Shown: positions 1-5,544, numbered from the stretch's first letter. The stretch is DNA of 5,715 bases from Firmicutes bacterium UBA5473 (GCA_002427165.1 DIQB01000054.1:1-5715), one strand, 5' to 3'. Made by a program: numbers and translations. Notes: generated by a model not told the origin, from the sequence alone.

Positions 1-710
1 CCTACTTATGTAGGCCATTTGAGTGGGGGGCAGATGTAGTAATCCACTCTGCTACCAAATTTATTGGTGGCCACGGCACCAGCATCGGCGGCGTGATCAT
101 AGATGGAGGCAGCTTTCCCTGGGACAATGGGAAATTCCCTGACCTCTGCCAGCCCGATCCCAGCTATCATGGTCTTTCTTATTTAGAGGCAGCAGGCAAG
201 GGCGCCTTTATCCTCAAAGCCAGGGCTCAGTTGCAAAGGGATCTGGGCACAGCCCTCAGTCCCTTCAATGCCTTCTTATTCCTACAAGGTCTTGAGACCT
301 TAGCTTTGAGAATGCAGCGGCATAGCGACAATGCACTAGAGCTTGCAAGCTGGCTCCAAAAGCAGGAAAAGGTAGCATGGGTTAACTATCCTGCCCTGCC
401 CACCAGCCTTGATCATCAGCTTGCCCAAAAATACCTCAGCCGGGGCACAGGCGCAGTTCTCACCTTTGGTGTGCGGGGAGGAGCTGACGCTGCTAAAACT
501 TTAATTGATAAGCTGAAACTATTTCTGCTGTTAGCAAACATTGGCGATACAAAATCTCTAGTCATCCACCCAGGCTCCACTACTCATCAACAGCTAACAG
601 AGGATGAGCAAAGAGCCTGTGGTGTCCAACCAGAGATGATTCGCCTGTCTGTGGGTCTTGAAGACGTAGAAGATTTGAAAGCGGATCTCGGGGAGGCTTT
701 GGCCCCATGA
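1..710 (+). CDS. metY: O-acetylhomoserine sulfhydrylase (O-acetylhomoserine aminocarboxypropyltransferase), C-terminal part, 5'-truncated by window edge
   Basis: PLP-dependent enzyme of the Cys/Met-metabolism (gamma) family that converts O-acetylhomoserine and sulfide to homocysteine and acetate in the cytoplasm. The reading frame is already open at the window edge (first full codon at 3), leaving 235 residues of a protein usually about 425-430 long. A GTG at 93 is internal, because family-typical sequence (YLCRPFEWGAD, then the PLP-lysine motif HSATKFIGGHGTSIGG) lies upstream of it. The Schiff-base lysine is codon 57-59. Further on are the C-terminal domain signatures LANIGDTKSLVIHPGSTTH and PEMIRLSVGLE, whose arginine binds the substrate carboxylate in this family. 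The end of the gene carries the metX ribosome binding site and its TGA overlaps the metX ATG, so the two are co-transcribed and probably translationally coupled. MetY rather than a MetB/MetC paralogue is favoured by these motifs and by the metX partner. Confidence 0.95.
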   Translation, partial: YLCRPFEWGADVVIHSATKFIGGHGTSIGGVIIDGGSFPWDNGKFPDLCQPDPSYHGLSYLEAAGKGAFILKARAQLQRDLGTALSPFNAFLFLQGLETLALRMQRHSDNALELASWLQKQEKVAWVNYPALPTSLDHQLAQKYLSRGTGAVLTFGVRGGADAAKTLIDKLKLFLLLANIGDTKSLVIHPGSTTHQQLTEDEQRACGVQPEMIRLSVGLEDVEDLKADLGEALAP

Positions 711-1828
711 AGGGCGAATACAGAAAAATTATAAACATTACCGATAGGGAATCATTTCCTTTGGATTCAGGAAAAGAGCTTCCCTCTGTGGAATTGGCCT
801 ATGAGACTTATGGCCACTTAAATGAGAGGGGAGACAATGCAATTCTCATCGCCCACGCCCTCACAGGAGATGCTCATGTAGCAAGCCACAATCCCCAAGA
901 TAGCTCTGGCTGGTGGGAGGGGCTAGTGGGAGAGGGAAAACCAATCGATACCAAGAAATATTTTGTGGTGGCCAGCAATGTTCTCGGTGGTTGCTACGGC
1001 TCCACAGGCCCCGGCTCCACAAATCCTGATACAGGCGCACCTTGGGGCCTGGATTTTCCTATCTTTACAGTGGGGGACATGGTGCGGGCTCAGTATTTAC
1101 TATGCCAAAAGCTAGGTATCAAAAGGCTCTCTGCAGTGGTGGGAGGCTCATTGGGTGGCATGCAGGCTCTAGCGTGGGCCGTGACCTATCCTGAGTATGT
1201 AGGCAAGGTGATTCCTTTGGCTACAGGGCTTGCAGCCACAGCCCAGCAGATTGCCCTAAGCGAGCTTGGCCGTTGGGCCATTATGACAGATCCTGCCTGG
1301 AGGGGAGGGAATTATCAAGGGCCAGGGCCCCAAAGGGGCCTGGGCTTGGCTCGGATGATCGCTATGGTGTCCTACAAGAGCCCCCAGCTTTTTGCGGATC
1401 GCTTTGGCCGGGGCTGGCAAGGGGAGATCAAAAGTCGCGCTGAGCTTTTGGGAGCGGGCTCAGGTTGGGATTCGTGGCCCGGGGGTTTTCAAGTTGAAAG
1501 CTACCTCCACTACCAAGGCCAGAAGCTAGTGCAGCGCTTCGATGCCAATACCTATCTTTACCTCACCCGAGCCATGGATCTATATGATCTTGCCAGGGGC
1601 TATGGTTCTCTTCTGGAGGCAGTATCTAGAATAGGGGGACCTGTGCTTGTTGTGGGACTTAGCTCAGATGTGCTCTATCTACCTCAGGAGCAGGCCCAGA
1701 TTGCAAATCTTTGCAGGAAGGCAGGGATTGAGACTCATTTTGAAATTATCGACTCTCCTGCAGGCCACGATGGATTTTTAGTTGAACTTGAGGAGATTGG
1801 GGCTTTAATTGCAGATTTTTTAAGGTAA
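707..1828 (+). CDS. metX: Homoserine O-acetyltransferase
   Basis: Cytoplasmic alpha/beta-hydrolase-fold acyltransferase that moves acetyl from acetyl-CoA to L-homoserine, giving the substrate of the MetY encoded just upstream. The 373-residue length is normal for MetX. The nucleophile elbow GGSLGG places the catalytic Ser at 148. The other triad members are probably Asp321 (in LSSDVLYLP) and His354 (in AGHDGFL). The early ALTGDAHV (51-58), the GGCYGSTGPGS oxyanion-region segment (94-104) and the FGRGWQ segment (233-238) are all family-like. The start is the ATG at 707, overlapping the metY stop as ATGA and preceded by GGGGAGG at 690-696 with a 10-base spacer. The residue after the catalytic Asp is Val, where Trp is commonly seen (SDW); this is a mild departure. 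Acetyl versus succinyl donor use cannot be proved from sequence alone, but pairing with metY fits acetyl. Expression presumably follows the operon promoter, which is outside the window. Confidence 0.95.
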   Translation: MKGEYRKIINITDRESFPLDSGKELPSVELAYETYGHLNERGDNAILIAHALTGDAHVASHNPQDSSGWWEGLVGEGKPIDTKKYFVVASNVLGGCYGSTGPGSTNPDTGAPWGLDFPIFTVGDMVRAQYLLCQKLGIKRLSAVVGGSLGGMQALAWAVTYPEYVGKVIPLATGLAATAQQIALSELGRWAIMTDPAWRGGNYQGPGPQRGLGLARMIAMVSYKSPQLFADRFGRGWQGEIKSRAELLGAGSGWDSWPGGFQVESYLHYQGQKLVQRFDANTYLYLTRAMDLYDLARGYGSLLEAVSRIGGPVLVVGLSSDVLYLPQEQAQIANLCRKAGIETHFEIIDSPAGHDGFLVELEEIGALIADFLR

Positions 1829-1869
1829 AGGCTTTTCTAAAAGAAGGGTATCTTACGAAGCTATTATAG

Positions 1870-1896
1870 TTGACATTTTTTCAAATATGTTATATT
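1870..1896 (+). promoter_or_regulatory. Possible sigma-A promoter just after metX
   Basis: A perfect -35 box TTGACA (1870-1875) is followed after 15 bases by TATATT (1891-1896), which has an extended -10 TG at 1888-1889. The spacer is shorter than the usual 17, so activity is uncertain. A transcript would start near 1903 and run straight into the GC-rich hairpin at 1910-1936, giving either a very short RNA or read-through towards the Mg2+ leader. The region is AT-rich, so a chance match is possible. Confidence 0.35.
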
Positions 1897-1909
1897 TAGG
1901 GTGAGCAGT

Positions 1910-1943
1910 GCCCCGGTGTTACTAGAGAGCCGGGGCCGTTTTA
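1910..1943 (+). terminator. Probable intrinsic terminator of the metYX operon
   Basis: A perfect 7-bp GC-only stem, GCCCCGG (1910-1916) with CCGGGGC (1930-1936), encloses a 13-base loop and is followed by CG and then TTTTAATT. The stem is strong but the T-run is short and two bases displaced, so termination may be partial. It lies about 80 bases after the metX stop and ahead of the next promoter, the expected place for the end of the metYX transcript. The reverse strand has no T-run after the stem. Confidence 0.55.
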
Positions 1944-1999
1944 ATTAAGGAGCTTTGCTCTGGCCTAGGAAACAGCAGGTACCATAAAAGAATTGTTAA

Positions 2000-2028
2000 T
2001 TGACACCGGCATTTTTATGTGCTACACT
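2000..2028 (+). promoter_or_regulatory. Sigma-A promoter of the mgtA leader
   Basis: The -35 box TTGACA (2000-2005) and the -10 box TACACT (2023-2028) are separated by exactly 17 bases, with TG at 2020-2021 making an extended -10. Initiation is expected near 2035, a few bases before the first strand of the M-box P1 helix, so promoter and riboswitch positions support each other. The mgtA ATG is about 644 nt downstream, so the untranslated leader is long. Confidence 0.8.
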
Positions 2029-2038
2029 CTGAAAGGAA

Positions 2039-2199
2039 AAAGGAAATAAACGGTAGGTAAGGCTACTGTGAGGATATGGATTACTGCCGCGAAATAGTGG
2101 AGACACTATTAGCTGGTATGAACAGTTGTTGTCGATGAAGGCTTCAACTAATGTAATTTCACCGCCTCGTAGTGCTAAAGCTCAAACGTAAATGCTTTT
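2039..2199 (+). promoter_or_regulatory. M-box (ykoK-type) magnesium riboswitch aptamer
   Basis: Cis-acting RNA that binds several Mg2+ ions and controls Mg2+ transporter genes in Gram-positive bacteria. I recognise M-box conserved blocks in order: GGTAGGTAAGGCT (2052-2064), AGGATATGGATTACTGCCGC (2071-2090), TGTCGATGAAGGC (2130-2142) and the signature GTGCTAAAGCTC (2172-2183). Visible internal helices are AATAGTG/CACTATT (2093-2099 with 2104-2110), closed by a GAGA tetraloop of GNRA type, and AGTTG/CAACT (2124-2128 with 2145-2149). An imperfect P1 closes the domain: AAAGG (2039-2043) with CTTTT (2195-2199) and ACG (2050-2052) with CGT (2187-2189). The downstream gene encodes an MgtA-type Mg2+ ATPase, which independently supports the assignment. 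An Infernal search with the Rfam M-box (ykoK) model would settle it; the aptamer edges are approximate. Confidence 0.9.
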
Positions 2200-2223
2200 G
2201 ATAACGCCATGCATTAGTTTGAG
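2181..2223 (+). promoter_or_regulatory. Antiterminator helix of the M-box expression platform
   Basis: CTCAAAC (2181-2187) is perfectly complementary to GTTTGAG (2217-2223), and AATGC (2191-2195) to GCATT (2211-2215). The two helices are separated only by a small internal loop (GTA opposite A). This 12-bp structure uses the 3' strand of P1 and the 5' strand plus loop of terminator 1. It therefore cannot coexist with the folded aptamer or with the terminator. Low Mg2+ should favour it and permit transcription towards mgtA. Confidence 0.8.
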
Positions 2224-2238
2224 ATGCATGGTTTTTTT
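2207..2238 (+). terminator. Terminator 1 (Mg2+-responsive attenuator of the M-box)
   Basis: A perfect 8-bp stem, CCATGCAT (2207-2214) with ATGCATGG (2224-2231), encloses the 9-base loop TAGTTTGAG and is followed directly by seven T (2232-2238). The 5' arm and loop are also the 3' partner of the antiterminator. Folding should occur when the M-box is Mg2+-bound, ending transcription about 200 nt into the leader. Confidence 0.9.
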
Positions 2239-2252
2239 ATGGAGGAATAAAT

Positions 2253-2297
2253 ATGGACCACCCGAGTAGAACCCTAATTCAATTGCAAAGAAAATAA
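2253..2297 (+). CDS. Putative 14-aa leader peptide between two attenuators
   Basis: The ORF encodes MDHPSRTLIQLQRK and ends in TAA at 2295-2297. It is preceded by GGAGG (2241-2245) with an ideal 7-base spacer to ATG, a ribosome site as good as that of mgtA itself. It starts 15 bases after the T-run of terminator 1, so it is transcribed only when the M-box allows read-through, and it ends about 60 bases before terminator 2. This is the layout of a translational attenuator. Enterobacterial mgtA also has a short leader ORF (mgtL, 17 codons, Pro- and Arg-rich, acidic residue next to Met). The resemblance here (acidic second residue, early Pro, basic C-terminus) is suggestive but too short for homology. 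The peptide is not predicted to be membrane-inserted. Translation is inferred from the SD and the context. Confidence 0.6.
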   Translation: MDHPSRTLIQLQRK

Positions 2298-2356
2298 CAG
2301 AGTTAAATCATGGCCATATCTAATTCTAGGATCTAGCATTCAGCTGTTTTCTAATG

Positions 2357-2388
2357 CCACGATAACATTCTGTTATGGTGGTTTTTTT
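2357..2388 (+). terminator. Terminator 2, between leader ORF and mgtA
   Basis: An 11-bp stem with a single G-G mismatch, CCACGATAACA (2357-2367) with TGTTATGGTGG (2371-2381), has a 3-base loop TTC and is followed directly by seven T (2382-2388). It is at least as strong as terminator 1, yet it lies inside the mgtA leader with no convincing promoter between it and mgtA. It must therefore be bypassed when mgtA is expressed, which makes it a candidate second regulatory checkpoint. Part of its 3' arm can pair alternatively with the leader ORF stop region. Confidence 0.85.
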
Positions 2389-2467
2389 GTGCCCAAATTC
2401 AGAACCAACGATCCCTATCTTTGGGGTTAACATAGATACTTCAATTTGAAGAAAGGTGGTGCATTGA

Positions 2468-2587
2468 ATGGATGATGTGGCGGATGGTAGTAGTTTATGG
2501 CTAAAAACTGCTCTTTGTTCGGTGCACCTTATGCTTAATAGTTTCAGGCCTGGGTACCCTTGGCCTTTGGGGATGGAAAGCAGGTAA
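2468..2587 (+). CDS. Doubtful small ORF (39 aa) in the mgtA leader
   Basis: ATG at 2468 opens 39 codons ending in TAA at 2585-2587. The SD-like AAGGTGG (2453-2459) has an 8-base spacer but carries one mismatch to the ideal AAGGAGG. The product begins MDDVADGSSLWLK, has one Cys and is Pro/Gly-rich near its end; it resembles nothing I know and has no clear transmembrane segment. AAGGTG in its SD can pair with CACCTT (2525-2530) inside the ORF. A random ORF of this size is quite possible. If translated, ribosomes would stop about 90 bases before mgtA, too far for direct coupling. Confidence 0.25.
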   Translation: MDDVADGSSLWLKTALCSVHLMLNSFRPGYPWPLGMESR

Positions 2588-2629
2588 ATCGGGATAATAA
2601 GGAAAGTGTCAAAGTCTCGAAAACCCCAG

Positions 2630-2662
2630 CTGGCCCCAATGGGGCTTAAGATGACGGGCCAG
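2630..2662 (+). promoter_or_regulatory. Competing hairpins just upstream of the mgtA SD
   Basis: CTGGCCC (2630-2636) pairs perfectly with GGGCCAG (2656-2662). Within the same bases, GCCCC (2633-2637) pairs with GGGGC (2641-2645) around an AAT loop, and the two structures exclude each other because both use 2633-2636. The longer-range helix ends three bases before the mgtA SD at 2666. It might modulate ribosome access, but the SD itself is in neither stem, so an effect is speculative. Confidence 0.4.
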
Positions 2663-2678
2663 AAGAGGAGGGATTCCC

Positions 2679-5387
2679 ATGAACAAGGCGATTGAAATGA
2701 TAACAGTTGAAAATCCAGCAAGGCATGACGAAGTTAATAAAAGGTTACTTGCCGCAGTTGCAAGTGAAACAGATAAAGTTTACGAGCTTTTGGGAAGCTC
2801 AGAGAAAGGACTCACAGACGAAGTAGTTAAAGCTGCTCGGGATCTATATGGTGATAATACCGTAACCTACGGGAAAGAGAACACCTTATTGCAAAGGCTC
2901 ACCCAAGCTTTCATTAACCCCTTTACTCTAATTTTAATTGCTCTTGCTATCGTCTCTATCTTTACAGATATTATCCTGGTTGCCCCTGGGGAGAAGGATT
3001 ATGCCACAGTCACCATCATCACAGCCATGGTACTAATTGCGGGTATCTTGCGATTTATCCAAGAGACCAGAAGCGGCAATGCAGCAGGAAAACTCCAGGA
3101 GATGATCGAGACCACAGCCGGTGTGGAAAGAGTTGAAACAGGGCTTCAGGAAATACACCTAGATGAAATCGTGGTGGGGGATATTATCCATTTATCTGCT
3201 GGCGATATGATCCCAGCCGATCTAAGAATTCTGCAAGCAAAGGATCTGTTTATCAGCCAATCTGCTCTGACAGGGGAGAGTGAAGCTGTTGAAAAGACTG
3301 CAGGTGCTGCAACAAATGAAGGGGCAGTTTTAGAAAAGCATAATCTTGCCTTTATGGGGACAAACGTTGTCAGCGGTTTTGCCAAGGGAATTGTTGTGGC
3401 TACCGGCAATGATACAATCTTTGGAGAGATTGCTCAAGAAATAAATAAAGAGCCTACGGTCACTAGCTTTGAGAAAGGTGTTAATTCAGTCTCTTGGGTT
3501 TTAATTAGGTTTATGCTGGTGATGGTTCCTATCGTTTTTCTGATCAACGGAGCAACCAAAGGAGATTGGTTAGGGGCCCTTTTATTTGCCATCTCCATCG
3601 CTGTGGGTCTCACCCCTGAAATGCTACCTATGATCGTCACTACCAGCCTAGCTAAAGGTGCTGTGGCTATGTCCAAGAAGAAGGTAATCATCAAAAACCT
3701 TAACTCCATTCAAAACCTAGGGGCCATGGACATCCTCTGCACCGATAAAACAGGAACCCTTACAGAAGATAAAGTGAAACTACTTTATCATTTAGATATC
3801 GACGGTAATAGCGATACCCGAGTTTTAAGACACGGTTTTTTAAACAGCTATTACCAAACCGGCCTTAAGAACCTGATGGATGTTGCTATCATTAATAAAA
3901 CCATGGAATTGAGGACCATTGATAAAAATATTGAAGCCAGTATCATAAGGTATAAAAAAGTTGATGAGGTTCCCTTTGATTTTACCAGGCGGAGACTTAG
4001 CGTTGTTGTGGAGGATGAGACCGGTAAAACGCAGATGATCACCAAGGGTGCAGTGGAAGAGATGCTAGCCATCTCAAGTTTTGTAGAGTATCAAGGAGAA
4101 GTTGTGGAGCTAACTGAGGAGCGAAAGCAATTTGTCCTGGAGAAGGTAAAAAGTTTAAATAACGAGGGAATGCGGGTCATAGCCGTCTCCCAAAGGACGA
4201 ATCCCTCACCTATCGGTGAATTCTCCGTTGCTGATGAAAATGAGATGGTTCTTATCGGTTATCTGGCTTTCCTCGATCCACCTAAAGAGAGCGCAATCGC
4301 TGCCATCAAGGCTTTGAAGGCAAGTGGTGTGGCTGTAAAGATCTTAACAGGTGATAATGAAGAGGTAACTCGCAGTGTTTGCAAGCAAGTGGGAATCAGG
4401 GCCGATCGGATCTATTTAGGATCAGATGTGGAAGCCCTCTCTGACAAAGAACTCGGAGACCTAGCTGAGCAGGCAACGCTCTTTGCTAAAATGTCACCAT
4501 CCCAAAAGACCAGGGTTGTAAATGCTCTCAGGGAAAGAGGTCATTCTGTAGGTTACATGGGCGATGGGATCAATGATGCCGGGGCTTTGGGAGCTGCTGA
4601 TGTTGGGATCTCTGTTGATAATGCCGTGGATATTGCTAAAGAGTCAGCAGATGTGATCCTTCTTGAGAAGGATCTGATGGTACTTGAAAATGGGATCCTT
4701 GAGGGCAGAAAGACTTATGCTAACATGATTAAGTATATTAAGATCACGGCTTCATCTAACTTTGGTAATGTCTCTTCTGTGCTTGTGGCCAGTGCCTTCT
4801 TACCCTTTTTGCCTATGGCTTCGTTGCATCTGCTTTTATTGAATTTTATCTATGATGTCTCTTGTACTGCGATTCCCTGGGATAACGTGGATCCCGAGTT
4901 TTCAGCAGAACCAAGAGCTTGGGATGCAAGCTCTATTGCCAATTTTATGTTGTGGATTGGGCCTACCAGTTCAGTCTTTGATATTACAACGTATTTGTTG
5001 ATGTACTATCTCATCGCGCCTATGTTTACTAACGGGCTGTTGTTTCATCAACTTACGGATCCCGGAATGAAAGCGTTATATATTGCTGTTTTCCAAGCAG
5101 GTTGGTTTGTGGAATCCATGTGGAGTCAGACACTTGTTATTCATATGATTCGCACCCAGAAGATTCCGTTTATTCAAAGCCATGCATCTGCTCCGCTTAC
5201 AATGCTTACCAGTGCTGGCATTGCCTTTCTGACCATCATTCCATTTACTGGTTTTGGACGTATGCTTGGATTTGTTCCATTGCCTGGAATTTACTTTGTG
5301 TATTTGACAATCACCATTTTATCCTATGTATGTCTGGCAACTATCATGAAAAAGGCATATGTAAGACATTATGGCAGTTTACTGTAG
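2679..5387 (+). CDS. mgtA: Mg2+-importing P-type ATPase (P3B, MgtA/MgtB type)
   Basis: Cytoplasmic-membrane pump that uses ATP hydrolysis to drive Mg2+ uptake. The 902 residues match the family length (about 900), so it is complete. Order of parts: soluble N-terminus (1-75); TM1 and TM2 (about 77-100, 107-128); actuator domain with TGE at 198-200; TM3 and TM4 (about 274-325) with the ion-site motif TPEMLP (312-317); phosphorylation motif DKTGT with Asp356; nucleotide-domain KGA (456-458); DPPK (533-536); TGDN (557-560); hinge MGDGIND (627-633); and six C-terminal TMs (about 694-890). The stretch ITASSNFGNVSSVLVASAF and the YDVS...IPWDNVD segment in TM5-TM6 are characteristic of MgtA/MgtB rather than Ca2+ or Na+/K+ pumps. 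In GINDAGAL, Gly replaces the usual Pro. The start at ATG 2679 is supported by AGGAGGG (2666-2672, 6-base spacer). The gene is monocistronic in this window, behind an M-box leader, so it should be induced by Mg2+ limitation. Confidence 0.97.
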   Translation: MNKAIEMITVENPARHDEVNKRLLAAVASETDKVYELLGSSEKGLTDEVVKAARDLYGDNTVTYGKENTLLQRLTQAFINPFTLILIALAIVSIFTDIILVAPGEKDYATVTIITAMVLIAGILRFIQETRSGNAAGKLQEMIETTAGVERVETGLQEIHLDEIVVGDIIHLSAGDMIPADLRILQAKDLFISQSALTGESEAVEKTAGAATNEGAVLEKHNLAFMGTNVVSGFAKGIVVATGNDTIFGEIAQEINKEPTVTSFEKGVNSVSWVLIRFMLVMVPIVFLINGATKGDWLGALLFAISIAVGLTPEMLPMIVTTSLAKGAVAMSKKKVIIKNLNSIQNLGAMDILCTDKTGTLTEDKVKLLYHLDIDGNSDTRVLRHGFLNSYYQTGLKNLMDVAIINKTMELRTIDKNIEASIIRYKKVDEVPFDFTRRRLSVVVEDETGKTQMITKGAVEEMLAISSFVEYQGEVVELTEERKQFVLEKVKSLNNEGMRVIAVSQRTNPSPIGEFSVADENEMVLIGYLAFLDPPKESAIAAIKALKASGVAVKILTGDNEEVTRSVCKQVGIRADRIYLGSDVEALSDKELGDLAEQATLFAKMSPSQKTRVVNALRERGHSVGYMGDGINDAGALGAADVGISVDNAVDIAKESADVILLEKDLMVLENGILEGRKTYANMIKYIKITASSNFGNVSSVLVASAFLPFLPMASLHLLLLNFIYDVSCTAIPWDNVDPEFSAEPRAWDASSIANFMLWIGPTSSVFDITTYLLMYYLIAPMFTNGLLFHQLTDPGMKALYIAVFQAGWFVESMWSQTLVIHMIRTQKIPFIQSHASAPLTMLTSAGIAFLTIIPFTGFGRMLGFVPLPGIYFVYLTITILSYVCLATIMKKAYVRHYGSLL

Positions 5388-5391
5388 GTAA

Positions 5392-5544
5392 CAGGGACTT
5401 TTGCAAAATAAAACTTTTCATTCAGAGCGTAAATTCAGTTTAGATGAATTCAAAGCTTGAAGAATCTTGGTTTAATGGGATTCTTCGCCCAAATTCAGCT
5501 TTGCTGGATTTGCACTCAGAATGACAGTTTTGTAAAAGCCCCTG
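5392..5544. repeat. 153-bp imperfect inverted-repeat (fold-back, MITE-like) element after mgtA
   Basis: The two halves are imperfect reverse complements along nearly their whole length. The ends CAGGGACTTTTGCAAAA (5392-5408) and TTTTGTAAAAGCCCCTG (5528-5544) match at 15 of 17. Inner blocks TCATTCAGAGCGT (5418-5430) and GCACTCAGAATGA (5512-5524) match at 10 of 13, with two of the three differences tolerable as G-T pairs. The centre GAAGAATC (5459-5466) with GATTCTTC (5479-5486) is perfect. Each arm holds its own small hairpin at the equivalent place: AATTCA/TGAATT (5432-5437, 5445-5450) and CAAATTCAGC/GCTGGATTTG (5490-5499, 5503-5512, one G-T pair). There is no ORF, and I see no clear target-site duplication. 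It begins four bases after the mgtA stop and may also end mgtA transcription, although it lacks a good T-run. A non-autonomous mobile element or dispersed intergenic repeat is likely; the family is not identified. Confidence 0.75.

Larger units (their letters stand above)
2389..2678 (+). other. Distal part of the mgtA leader, no confident gene
   Basis: This is a 290-base stretch between terminator 2 and the mgtA ATG. It holds a doubtful 39-codon ORF (2468-2587), a pair of competing GC-rich hairpins at 2630-2662, and the mgtA SD AGGAGGG (2666-2672). I see no well-spaced -35/-10 pair in it, so mgtA most likely depends on the promoter at 2000-2028 and read-through of both terminators. I recognise no second riboswitch class and no transposon remnant here. 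A 131-codon open frame exists on the reverse strand, but it reads through terminator 2 and the mgtA start and has no support. Confidence 0.6.

Noticed and set aside
93..95. GTG as start of a short 205-aa protein
   Set aside because: The same frame is open back to the window edge and contains conserved MetY sequence, including the PLP lysine, upstream of 93, so the gene is cut by the window rather than starting here.
1863..1868. Perfect reverse-strand TATAAT
   Set aside because: No acceptable -35 lies 16-18 bases upstream on that strand, the region is AT-rich, and transcription would run antisense into metX with no gene to serve.
2606..2695. 29-codon GTG ORF overlapping the mgtA SD and start
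   Set aside because: The AAGG before it is only about 3 bases from the GTG, too close for a ribosome site. It is basic and short with no other support.
2326..2721. 131-codon open frame on the reverse strand across the mgtA leader
   Set aside because: It runs through terminator 2, the mgtA SD and the mgtA start, has no recognisable domain and no supported promoter. The features read on the + strand explain the region better.
3146..4072. Three reverse-strand open frames (3146-3409, 3434-3709, 3851-4072)
   Set aside because: All are antisense shadows lying wholly inside conserved ATPase domains of mgtA; none resembles a known protein.
5102..5443. 113-codon + strand frame overlapping the end of mgtA
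   Set aside because: It is a shifted frame of the mgtA C-terminal membrane region, giving Cys/His/Trp-rich nonsense, and runs into the fold-back element. The mgtA frame is clearly the coding one.
5459..5486. Intrinsic terminator for mgtA at the GAAGAATC/GATTCTTC hairpin
   Set aside because: The stem is followed by GCCCAAATTC, not a T-run. It is the centre of the larger inverted repeat and at best a weak terminator.
2391..5498. Shared 12-mer GCCCAAATTCAG at 2391-2402 and 5487-5498, both just after hairpins
   Set aside because: In a window this size about one shared 12-mer is expected by chance, and the flanking sequence does not match.
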